DNA from: Alcaligenaceae bacterium | GTDB taxonomy: Bacteria > Pseudomonadota > Gammaproteobacteria > Burkholderiales > Burkholderiaceae_B | Direction of reading: 5' to 3' | Length of the DNA: 5,498 bases | NCBI GenBank assembly: GCA_012511095.1 | Contig: JAAZGT010000043.1 | Location: 1-5,498 of the forward strand | Part shown: positions 1-5,415 of the stretch, in pieces | Position numbering within the stretch: position 1 is the stretch's first letter | Layout: every line of letters begins with the position of its first letter | Notes under the pieces: model-generated | What the model was told of the DNA's origin: nothing | The model's input: only the letters and a program-made list of their open reading frames with translations | Databases searched by the model: none | Program-made: the position numbers and the translations under genes

Positions 1-90
1 AAAAATTTTGTTATTGATGAGCAATTGCTTCATTAACTATCAAAATCAACTTCTTCTTATATATCAAGCACATATAAGAGAGTCATCAGA

Positions 91-125
91 CAATACACAA
101 ACTTATCCACAGTTTTAGTGGATAA
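91..125 (+). promoter_or_regulatory. DnaA-box module 1
   Basis: A perfect DnaA box, TTATCCACA, lies at 103-111. A degenerate box, CAATACACA (two differences from TTATNCACA), lies exactly 12 bp upstream at 91-99. After seven bases comes an inverted half, GTGGATAA at 118-125, which is the exact reverse complement of TTATCCAC at 103-110, so the core is an 8-bp inverted repeat. The strong box matches the E. coli R1-type consensus. That DnaA binds here is inference. Confidence 0.65.
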
Positions 126-233
126 TTTAGTGATTAAATGAAAATCAAAAACTCGCTCTTGTTTTGTTGATTTAGGACAGAGGAAATAAGATATTTTAAG
201 CGATGATATATTGTTTTTTCTAAATTATTAATA

Positions 234-246
234 TAAGTCGTTGATT
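234..246 (-). promoter_or_regulatory. Putative IHF binding site
   Basis: Read on the minus strand this is AATCAACGACTTA, a full match to the IHF consensus WATCAANNNNTTR. It lies between DnaA-box modules 1 and 2. Known DnaA-regulatory loci (oriC, datA, DARS2) combine IHF sites with DnaA boxes, which makes the position meaningful. The consensus is short and the DNA is AT-rich, so a chance match is possible. Confidence 0.4.
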
Positions 247-377
247 TGTTTGTGTTTATAAATGCTATCAGCTAGCGCTGAAATAAAATTTAAATTTACT
301 TAAGTGGCGATGTGATTTATTATTTATCACTATTTACTAAACCATATAAATCAATTGGATACTACGTAGATATCAAG

Positions 378-412
378 TAATTCACAAAGTTATCCACAGT
401 TTCGGTGGTTAA
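378..412 (+). promoter_or_regulatory. DnaA-box module 2
   Basis: A perfect TTATCCACA box lies at 390-398. A one-mismatch box, TAATTCACA, lies 12 bp upstream at 378-386. A near-inverted half, GTGGTTAA at 405-412, follows seven bases after the eight-base core, as in module 1. The similarity to module 1 continues rightward through a shared ATAATTTAGT (122-131 and 415-424), which suggests the modules arose by duplication. Confidence 0.65.
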
Positions 413-670
413 AAATAATTTAGTTAAAACATAATACCTTGGACCTTCTGAGCATAAATAAAAAATTTATAGTGTTTATCCTATGAGACTCTAGTGCTTT
501 CTTATATTGTTAATCCTTTGTATCTTATTGAATTATAAGGGTATTTTTATTTATTTTGTTTCTTGATTTTATTTATAGCTTTTAACTGAAACAATAAATA
601 TTAAATGAGCAAAAGATAATCAGTATTGACTAAGTGTTGAGAATCAATGAGATAGGCATCATTCAGCAAG

Positions 671-691
671 TTATGCACAAAGTTATCCACA
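671..691 (+). promoter_or_regulatory. DnaA-box module 3 (two perfect tandem boxes)
   Basis: TTATGCACA at 671-679 and TTATCCACA at 683-691 both fit TTATNCACA perfectly. They are direct repeats with 12-bp start-to-start spacing, the same geometry as modules 1 and 2. No inverted third box follows here. The start of the strong box is 293 bp after that of module 2, which is itself 287 bp after that of module 1. Confidence 0.7.
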
Positions 692-738
692 ATTTCATGC
701 TGTAAATTAAAAACAATAGAAAGTTGCTAGCAAGCATG

Positions 739-774
739 AAAAAACCCACAACTATACAAAATAATTATGGGCTT
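739..774 (-). terminator. Rho-independent terminator of glcB
   Basis: Read on the minus strand, AAGCCCATAA pairs with TTGTGGGTTT (10 bp including two G-U pairs) around a 13-nt loop, followed by a run of six T. It begins 36 bp after the glcB stop codon and points the right way for glcB, so it should end the aceA-glcB unit. Confidence 0.8.
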
Positions 775-810
775 AAATTAACTAGATGTTAATAGGCTAA
801 AGATAATATC

Positions 811-2985
811 TTAGGCTTTTTTAACGTCTTGACGCCAGTGGTGTAATAAAGGCTCAGTGTAACCGTTAGGCTGCTCTTTACCTTTGTAAATTAGGTCACG
901 GGCTGCTTGGAACGCTTTAGAAGTCTCTTCGTTACCAGCTAAGTTGTGATATAGAGGATCACCTGAGTTTTGCTCATCAACAACCTTAGCCATGCGCGCT
1001 AGAGCTGCATCAACATCTTCTTTGCTAACAATACCGTGCTCTAACCAGTTACAGATGTGCTGACTAGAAATACGTAAGGTAGCACGGTCTTCCATTAGGC
1101 CTACGTTGTGAATATCAGGTACTTTAGAGCAACCAACACCTTGGTCAACCCAACGTACAACATAACCTAAGATACCCTGACAGTTGTTGTCTAGCTCTTG
1201 TTGCTTATCAGCATCAGACCAAGAGGTGTCAGTAGCAACAGGAATAGTTAAGAGGTCATCTAGGTAGTCTTTTTGCTCCTTAGCTTTTTCCTGTTGAACA
1301 TCAAATACGTTAACTTGATGGTAGTGTAAGCTGTGGATAGTAGCACCAGTTGGAGAAGGTACCCAAGCAGTAGTAGCACCAGATTTAGGGTGACCGATCT
1401 TTTGCTCAAGCATAGCCTTCATTAAGTCAGGCATAGCCCACATACCCTTACCGATTTGCGCCTTACCAGCTAAGCCACACGCTAAACCAACTTGAACGTT
1501 GTTGTCTTCGTAAGCTTTAATCCAAGGTGTATTTCTCATATCACCTTTACGTAACATTGGACCAGCTAGCATAGAGGTATGCATTTCGTCACCAGTACGG
1601 TCTAAGAAACCAGTGTTAATGAACACGCAGCGCTCTTGTGCTTCTTTGATACAAGCTTTAAGGTTAACTGAAGTACGACGCTCTTCATCCATAATACCCA
1701 TTTTTAGGGTGTTTTTAGGTAGTTTAGCTAATTCCTCAGCGGCACCAAATAACTCAGTGGCGAAAGCAACTTCTTCAGGACCGTGCATTTTTGGTTTAAC
1801 CACATAAACACTACCGTTACGACTGTTTTTGTTGATGTCGCGAGCTTGGTCGTAAGCAGCGATAATAGCTGTTACCACAGCGTCTAAAATACCCTCAGGG
1901 ATCTCATTACCATTGTCGTCTAGAACCGCAGGTGTTGTCATTAAGTGACCAACGTTACGGCAGAATAGTAATGAACGGCCAGGTAACTTGAATGCTTCAC
2001 CATCAGCGGCGCTTAGGTATTCGCGGTCAGCGTTTAAGCTACGAGTAAATACCTTGTCGCCCTTAGCGATTTCCTCTTTAAGCTCACCAGTCATTAGGCC
2101 TAACCAGTTACTATAAACTAAGGCTTTGTCTGGACCGTCTACAGCCGCTACAGAGTCTTCAAAGTCAACAATAGTAGTTAGAGCAGCTTCCATTACGATA
2201 TCTTTGATACCGGCAGGGTCTTGCTTACCGATTGGGTGGTTCTTGTCGATTAAGATATCGAAGTGAAGGCCATTGTGTAAGAAAAGAATTGAGCTAGGTT
2301 CATCAGCAGTGCCGTTAAAACCAACTAATAGATCAGCTTGTTTTAAAGCAGTTTCGTTACCATTGCTTAATTTAACTTGTAGTTTGCCATCGTTAATGCT
2401 GTAAGCTACTGCGTCTGAGTGAGAACCCTCAACTAGTGGGATGCTCTCATCTAAGAAGCGACGACCAAAGGCAATTACCTCAGCACCACGCTTAGGATTG
2501 TATGCACCAGCGTGTGCTAAATCACCCGTCTGATCGATGACGTCAGTACCATATAGTGCATCGTAGAGACTACCCCAACGTGCGTTAGCGGCGTTAAGCG
2601 TGTAACGAGCATTGGTAGCTGGTACAACTAATTGAGGGCCAGCTTGTGAAGCAATTTCACGGTCTACGTTTTCGGTGGTGATTTTGAAATCAGCTGGTTC
2701 ATCAACTAAGTAACCGATTTCTTTGAGGAAGGCTTTGTAGGCACCCATATCTTTGATAGGGCCAGGATTGGCTTTGTACCAATCGTCAATTTGAGCTTGA
2801 AGAGCATCACGCTTTTCAAGTAATGCTTTATTTTTTGGAGCGAATTCTTTAACTAAATTTGAGAAGTTTTTCCAAAACTCATCGCGATCTAGTTTTTGAG
2901 GGTGATTCGCTAAGATCTCATCATTAATTAAGTTATAAAGAGTTTCTTCAACCTGAAGAGATTCAACTTTTTTGTATTGAGTCAT
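811..2985 (-). CDS. glcB: Malate synthase G
   Basis: This cytoplasmic glyoxylate-bypass enzyme condenses glyoxylate with acetyl-CoA and water to give L-malate and CoA, using Mg2+. The protein has 724 residues, the usual length for the monomeric G isoform (E. coli GlcB is 723) and much longer than A-type AceB (about 530). Visible family landmarks are TIVDFEDSVAAVD (271-283) in the TIM barrel, the active-site arginine in LLFCRNVGH (R343), the Mg2+ ligands E434 in GIMDEERR and D462 in GFLDRTGDE, and the catalytic base D633 in MEDRATLR. The last three coincide with Mycobacterium tuberculosis numbering. The start is supported by AGGAG (2992-2996) six bases upstream of the ATG. It lies 98 nt downstream of aceA on the same strand and ends at a clear terminator. 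All key residues are present, so it should be active. Confidence 0.97.
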   Translation of the reverse strand: MTQYKKVESLQVEETLYNLINDEILANHPQKLDRDEFWKNFSNLVKEFAPKNKALLEKRDALQAQIDDWYKANPGPIKDMGAYKAFLKEIGYLVDEPADFKITTENVDREIASQAGPQLVVPATNARYTLNAANARWGSLYDALYGTDVIDQTGDLAHAGAYNPKRGAEVIAFGRRFLDESIPLVEGSHSDAVAYSINDGKLQVKLSNGNETALKQADLLVGFNGTADEPSSILFLHNGLHFDILIDKNHPIGKQDPAGIKDIVMEAALTTIVDFEDSVAAVDGPDKALVYSNWLGLMTGELKEEIAKGDKVFTRSLNADREYLSAADGEAFKLPGRSLLFCRNVGHLMTTPAVLDDNGNEIPEGILDAVVTAIIAAYDQARDINKNSRNGSVYVVKPKMHGPEEVAFATELFGAAEELAKLPKNTLKMGIMDEERRTSVNLKACIKEAQERCVFINTGFLDRTGDEMHTSMLAGPMLRKGDMRNTPWIKAYEDNNVQVGLACGLAGKAQIGKGMWAMPDLMKAMLEQKIGHPKSGATTAWVPSPTGATIHSLHYHQVNVFDVQQEKAKEQKDYLDDLLTIPVATDTSWSDADKQQELDNNCQGILGYVVRWVDQGVGCSKVPDIHNVGLMEDRATLRISSQHICNWLEHGIVSKEDVDAALARMAKVVDEQNSGDPLYHNLAGNEETSKAFQAARDLIYKGKEQPNGYTEPLLHHWRQDVKKA

Positions 2986-2986
2986 A

Positions 2987-3000
2987 ACTCACTCCTGAGT
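2987..3000 (-). promoter_or_regulatory. glcB ribosome binding site inside a small hairpin
   Basis: On the minus strand the sequence is ACTCA-GGAG-TGAGT, a perfect 5-bp stem with the Shine-Dalgarno core GGAG as the loop, two bases before the glcB ATG. The Shine-Dalgarno match and its spacing are clear. Whether the short stem forms in the RNA is inference. Confidence 0.6.
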
Positions 3001-3012
3001 AGGTTTCAAATA

Positions 3013-3040
3013 AAATTGGCTTGCCGGAGCAAGCCAATTT
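3013..3040 (-). terminator. Intercistronic hairpin between aceA and glcB (partial terminator or mRNA stabiliser)
   Basis: The 12-bp arms AAATTGGCTTGC and GCAAGCCAATTT are perfectly complementary. Read in the direction of the genes, the loop is TCCG closed by C-G, a stable UNCG-type tetraloop. The downstream tail is TATTTG, so with the T bases of the stem it is only moderately T-rich. It lies 43 bp after the aceA stop and 27 bp before glcB. It could terminate part of aceA transcription or protect the aceA 3' end from exonucleases. No obvious separate glcB promoter is seen in the gap. Confidence 0.65.
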
Positions 3041-3083
3041 AAAGACAAAGAACTATTCGATAAGATTAACTTATATGTTTATC

Positions 3084-4703
3084 TTAGAAGTCGAATTGGT
3101 TCATTGTGTTGTCTTCACCAGAGGCTTTAAGAGCTGCATCGCCTGAGAAGAATTCTTTGTGGTTATCACCGATGTCAGAACCAGCCATGTTCTGGTGTCT
3201 TACACATGCAATACCTTGACGGATTTCTTCACGCTGAACACCTTTAACGTAAGCAAGCATAGCTTCTTCTGGAGAGAAGTAGCCTTTAGCTAAGTTATCA
3301 GTAGATAAAGCAGCAGTGTGGTACGTAGGTAGAGTGATTAAGTGGTGGAAAATACCAGCCTCAGCTGAACCATCTCTCTGGAAGCGGCTGATTAACTCGT
3401 CTGCTTCGTTACATAACTCAGTACCATCGTACTCAACGCTCATTAGAGCATCACGGTTGTAAGCTGAAACGTCTTTACCTTCTTCAACCCACTGATCGTA
3501 AACTTGCTGACGGAAGTTTAGAGTCCAGTTGAACGATGGGCTGTTGTTGTAAACAAGCTTAACGTTAGGAACAACTTCGCGAATGCGGTCAACCATGCCT
3601 TTAATCTGGCCAACGTGAGGTCTTTCAGTTTCAATCCAGATCATATCAGCACCGTTTTGTAGTGACGTGATACAGTCTAGAACTACGCGATCCTCACCAG
3701 TACCTTCGCGGAACTGGAATAGGTTGCTAGCTAAACGCTTAGGACGTAATAATTTGCCTTCGCGCTTAATGATGATGTCGCCGTTACCTAATTCGTCTGC
3801 AGAGATCTCTTCGCAGTCTAGGAAGCTGTTGTACTGGTCGCCTAAGTCACCTTCTTCAGAAGTAATAGCGATCTGCTTAGTTAAGCCAGCGCCTAAAGAG
3901 TCAGTACGAGCAACGATCACACCGTTAGGAATACCTAACTCTAGGAAAGCGTAACGAACAGCGTTGATTTTTGATAAGAAGTCATTGTGTGGAACAGTAA
4001 CTTTACCGTCTTGGTGACCACACTGTTTCTCGTCAGATACTTGGTTTTCAATTTGAATAGCGCAAGCACCAGCTTCGATCATTTTCTTAGCTAATAAGTA
4101 AGTAGCTTCTTCGTTACCGAAACCAGCGTCAATATCAGCAATGATAGGTACAACGTGAGTTTCGTAGTTGTTGATCTGATTTAGGATATCTTCTTCTTTG
4201 GCTTTATCACCTGCTTCGCGAGCATCGTCTAAAGCTGTGAATAGTAAGTCTAGCTCACGAGCGTCAGCTTGGCGTAAGAAAGTGTATAACTCTTCGATAA
4301 GATCAGAAACTGAAGTCTTCTCGTGCATAGATTGGTCAGGTAGAGGACCAAACTTAGAACGCATAGCAGCAACCATCCAACCTGATAAGTATAGGTACTT
4401 CTTATCAGTTGTTTTGAAGTGCTTTTTGATAGAAATCATTTTCTGCTGAGCGATGAAACCGTGCCAGCAACCTAATGACTGAGTGTACTTAGAAGGGTCA
4501 GCATCGTACTCTTCCATGTCTTTACGCATGATGTCAGCAGTGTAACGTGCTACATCTAAACCGTTTTGGAAACGGTTCATGAAGCGCATACGAGCTACAG
4601 CTTCAGCATCAATCGCGTTCCAGCCTGCGCCGCCTTGGTTAATTTCCTCTTGAGCCTTTTGAACCTCTTCCTGATAGGTATTAGGCAAATAGGTTTGAGT
4701 CAT
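3084..4703 (-). CDS. aceA: Isocitrate lyase (long subfamily)
   Basis: This cytoplasmic enzyme cleaves isocitrate to succinate and glyoxylate, the committed step of the glyoxylate bypass. It has 539 residues, about 100 more than E. coli AceA (434), and fits the long isoform found in Pseudomonas, Acinetobacter and Colwellia. Landmarks are SGW (107-109), the Mg2+-binding acidic segment IIADIDAGFGN (187-197), the catalytic motif K-Q-C-G-H (226-230, catalytic Cys228), VARTDS (264-269) and NNSPSFNW (386-393). The second lysine of E. coli KKCGH is glutamine here, which is normal in the long subfamily and not a defect. KQCGH separates it from methylisocitrate lyase. The ATG has GGAG (4710-4713) six bases upstream. 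It is followed by glcB, which supplies the next pathway step. No isocitrate dehydrogenase kinase (aceK) is present in the window. Confidence 0.97.
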   Translation of the reverse strand: MTQTYLPNTYQEEVQKAQEEINQGGAGWNAIDAEAVARMRFMNRFQNGLDVARYTADIMRKDMEEYDADPSKYTQSLGCWHGFIAQQKMISIKKHFKTTDKKYLYLSGWMVAAMRSKFGPLPDQSMHEKTSVSDLIEELYTFLRQADARELDLLFTALDDAREAGDKAKEEDILNQINNYETHVVPIIADIDAGFGNEEATYLLAKKMIEAGACAIQIENQVSDEKQCGHQDGKVTVPHNDFLSKINAVRYAFLELGIPNGVIVARTDSLGAGLTKQIAITSEEGDLGDQYNSFLDCEEISADELGNGDIIIKREGKLLRPKRLASNLFQFREGTGEDRVVLDCITSLQNGADMIWIETERPHVGQIKGMVDRIREVVPNVKLVYNNSPSFNWTLNFRQQVYDQWVEEGKDVSAYNRDALMSVEYDGTELCNEADELISRFQRDGSAEAGIFHHLITLPTYHTAALSTDNLAKGYFSPEEAMLAYVKGVQREEIRQGIACVRHQNMAGSDIGDNHKEFFSGDAALKASGEDNTMNQFDF

Positions 4704-4707
4704 ATTA

Positions 4708-4713
4708 CTCTCC
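4708..4713 (-). promoter_or_regulatory. aceA ribosome binding site
   Basis: On the minus strand GGAGAG sits just before TAAT-ATG, with six bases between GGAG and the start codon. It fixes the aceA start. Upstream of it is a strongly U-rich leader: T7, A, T8 on the minus strand (4724-4739). Confidence 0.8.
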
Positions 4714-4748
4714 GTTTATATTTAAAAAAAATAAAAAAATTTGTCGCG

Positions 4749-4766
4749 TAGCAAGCATGCTTGCTA
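4749..4766. promoter_or_regulatory. 18-bp perfect palindrome upstream of aceA
   Basis: TAGCAAGCATGCTTGCTA is a perfect palindrome, 45 bp upstream of the aceA ATG. It fits a dimeric regulator's operator. In RNA it could fold as a 7-bp stem with a CATG loop followed, nine bases later, by the T7AT8 tract, so a leader attenuator is also possible. It does not resemble the FadR or HexR sites I know of, which regulate this pathway in other gammaproteobacteria. Confidence 0.5.
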
Positions 4767-4830
4767 AACCACTAGGCTTATTTTTAGTCTTCTACAAGAG
4801 ATAAAGTCTTGATGCCGTTGGTTATAAGTC

Positions 4831-4853
4831 AGTCTTATATAAAACATAAGACT
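4831..4853. promoter_or_regulatory. Inverted repeat, candidate aceA operator
   Basis: AGTCTTAT (4831-4838) and ATAAGACT (4846-4853) are perfect reverse complements separated by seven bases. A third, related half, ATAAGTC, lies just before at 4824-4830. The AT-rich spacer (TATAT/AAAAC) could overlap a -10 element. The regulator is unknown. Confidence 0.35.
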
Positions 4854-4918
4854 TATTAATGCATAGCAATAAATTAACGTAAATTTGACCTTATGTAAAT
4901 AGCAATTTCATTTAGAAG

Positions 4919-4964
4919 GCTAAAATTAGGGTAAACCCTAGTTAGGTTAATTTCTTATTTTAGC
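4919..4964. repeat. Nested inverted repeats upstream of aceA
   Basis: The outer arms GCTAAAAT (4919-4926) and ATTTTAGC (4957-4964) are perfect reverse complements. Directly inside the left arm is a second inverted repeat, TAGGGT-AA-ACCCTA (4927-4940). No T tract follows in either direction, so it is not a typical terminator. A protein-binding site is the likelier reading, but this is inference. Confidence 0.4.
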
Positions 4965-5019
4965 AAATACTTAAGTTATGAAATAAATCTACGACTGAAA
5001 GAATCGAACTTTGAGGAAA

Positions 5020-5061
5020 TTTAGACAGAAAAATGACCAAAGTGTCTAAAAACGACTTTGG
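5020..5061 (-). other. Overlapping, mutually exclusive hairpins downstream of the tRNA terminator
   Basis: CCAAAGT (5037-5043) pairs with ACTTTGG (5055-5061), and TTTAGACA (5020-5027) pairs with TGTCTAAA (5043-5050). The two stems share position 5043 and interlock, so both cannot form fully at once. On the minus strand the first stem is followed by TCATTTTT, which makes it a possible second, weaker terminator behind the tRNA gene. Confidence 0.35.
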
Positions 5062-5082
5062 AAATTAAGTCATTAAAATGCA

Positions 5083-5113
5083 AAAAGCCACTTCTGAAAA
5101 AGAAGTGGCTTTT
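5083..5113 (-). terminator. Rho-independent terminator of tRNA-Arg
   Basis: GCCACTTCT (5087-5095) and AGAAGTGGC (5101-5109) form a perfect 9-bp stem around a 5-nt loop. Flanking A and T runs extend the stem. On the minus strand it is followed by five T. It begins 8 bp past the tRNA CCA end. The symmetric A/T flanks mean it may also work in the other direction. Confidence 0.85.
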
Positions 5114-5120
5114 AAAAATA

Positions 5121-5198
5121 TGGCGCGCCCGGCAGGAATTGAACCCACGACCTCTTGGTTCGTAGCCAAGCACTCTAATCCAACTGAGCTACGGGCGC
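5121..5198 (-). tRNA. tRNA-Arg (anticodon ACG)
   Basis: The minus strand folds as a complete cloverleaf. The acceptor arms GCGCCCG and CGGGCGC pair in all seven positions, with discriminator G and an encoded CCA. The D arm starts GCTCAGTTGG and includes the A20 arginine identity base. The anticodon stem CTTGG/CCAAG encloses the loop CTACGAA, giving anticodon ACG (normally deaminated to ICG to read CGU, CGC and CGA). The variable loop is AGGTC, and the T arm has the loop TTCAATT with two G-U pairs in its stem. The gene is 78 nt, one longer than the E. coli counterpart because of one extra D-loop base. It has its own promoter and terminator and appears monocistronic. Confidence 0.97.
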
Positions 5199-5212
5199 TT
5201 AATCAATTCATT

Positions 5213-5241
5213 AGTATATACCCTTTGTTTTTATTTGTACA
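5213..5241 (-). promoter_or_regulatory. Putative sigma-70 promoter of tRNA-Arg
   Basis: On the minus strand a -10 element TATACT (5213-5218) lies 14 bases before the mature tRNA 5' end. A -35 element TGTACA (5236-5241, 4 of 6 to consensus) lies 17 bases further upstream. The bases after the -10 are AT-rich (AATGAATTG), so the GC-rich discriminator typical of stringently controlled tRNA promoters is not obvious. Confidence 0.55.
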
Positions 5242-5280
5242 GTTATTTGCTGATATTCCTAAAACTAAGTGAATAACTGT
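5239..5280. repeat. Inverted repeat overlapping the tRNA -35 region
   Basis: ACAGTTATT (5239-5247) and AATAACTGT (5272-5280) are perfect reverse complements. They extend inward to 12 bp with wobble pairs around an 18-nt loop. On the plus strand a T-rich stretch (TTGTTTTTTATTTTG) follows, so it could be a plus-strand terminator. Its left arm also covers part of the putative tRNA -35 element. Confidence 0.4.
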
Positions 5281-5364
5281 TGTTTTTTATTTTGATATCA
5301 TTGTAATTAAAAAGGTATTTAAGACACAGTTTTATGTTTTAAATTAAATTGTATTAATGCTTAG

Positions 5365-5386
5365 TGCAATCAAATCATTGATTGCA
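5365..5386. promoter_or_regulatory. 22-bp inverted repeat upstream of the copper ATPase gene
   Basis: TGCAATCAA (5365-5373) and TTGATTGCA (5378-5386) are perfect reverse complements with the spacer ATCA, ending 29 bp before the ATG. This spacing fits an operator or a leader hairpin. It does not look like the CCTTCC/GGAAGG-type CueR site known from copA promoters in enterobacteria, and I see no such site between the tRNA and the gene. Confidence 0.45.
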
Positions 5387-5415
5387 AAGACAAAAAGCAA
5401 TTTGAGCTAAATAAT

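Larger units (their letters stand above)
1..738. other. Long AT-rich non-coding region carrying DnaA-box modules
   Basis: No reading frame of useful length with a ribosome binding site is visible on either strand, and stops are dense in all frames. The stretch is very AT-rich. Its organised content is three DnaA-box modules near 91-125, 378-412 and 671-691, an IHF-consensus match at 234-246, and small palindromes (AGCAATTGCT near 20-29, CTACGTAG near 363-370, TTGCTAGCAA at 724-733). No GATC site occurs before about position 957, so there is no Dam-site cluster of the kind found in the enterobacterial oriC. The gene to the left is outside the window, so the region could also be the upstream region of that gene. 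Confidence 0.75.
4704..5082. other. aceA upstream region, non-coding, rich in inverted repeats
   Basis: No credible gene lies in these 379 bases. From aceA outward they contain the ribosome binding site, a T-rich leader, the 18-bp palindrome, and a perfect 8-bp inverted repeat AGTCTTAT/ATAAGACT (4831-4838 and 4846-4853). Further out are TAGGGT-AA-ACCCTA (4927-4940) nested inside GCTAAAAT/ATTTTAGC (4919-4926 and 4957-4964), and a group of overlapping hairpins at 5020-5071. TAGCAA occurs four times in direct orientation (4749, 4864, 4900, 4961) and once inverted (4761). I could not settle on one convincing sigma-70 promoter for aceA, though it should lie here. Confidence 0.7.

Noticed and set aside
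12..72. Minus-strand 20-codon open frame at the left end
   Set aside because: It is too short, has no ribosome binding site and no similarity I recognise.
1..738. CRISPR array or insertion sequence
   Set aside because: The repeated elements are only about 20 bp and nearly 290 bp apart, and there are no terminal inverted repeats or transposase frame.
1331..1339. DnaA-box-like TGTGGATAG inside glcB
   Set aside because: It has one mismatch, lies in coding sequence and is isolated from the cluster at 91-691.
1613..1807. Open frame on the plus strand within glcB
   Set aside because: It is antisense to the well-supported malate synthase G gene and shows no ribosome binding site or recognisable domain.
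3667..4751. Three plus-strand open frames (3667-3954, 4198-4449, 4566-4751) over aceA
   Set aside because: They are shadows of the isocitrate lyase gene, with low-complexity Ser/Arg-rich translations typical of antisense frames.
4995..5015. T-arm-like hairpin (CTCAAAG, loop TTCGATT, CTTTCAG on the minus strand) suggesting a tRNA remnant
   Set aside because: The stem has a mismatch and there is no acceptor arm, CCA end or anticodon arm nearby. A chance resemblance is more likely.
5078..5272. Plus-strand open frame containing ARPAGIEPTTSWFVAKHSNPTELRA
   Set aside because: This peptide is the translated antisense of the tRNA-Arg gene, a common artefact in annotations, not a protein.
5302..5311. 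TGTAATTAAA, resembling the left half of a HexR site
   Set aside because: The right half does not match, and the position is upstream of the copper ATPase rather than a carbon-metabolism gene.
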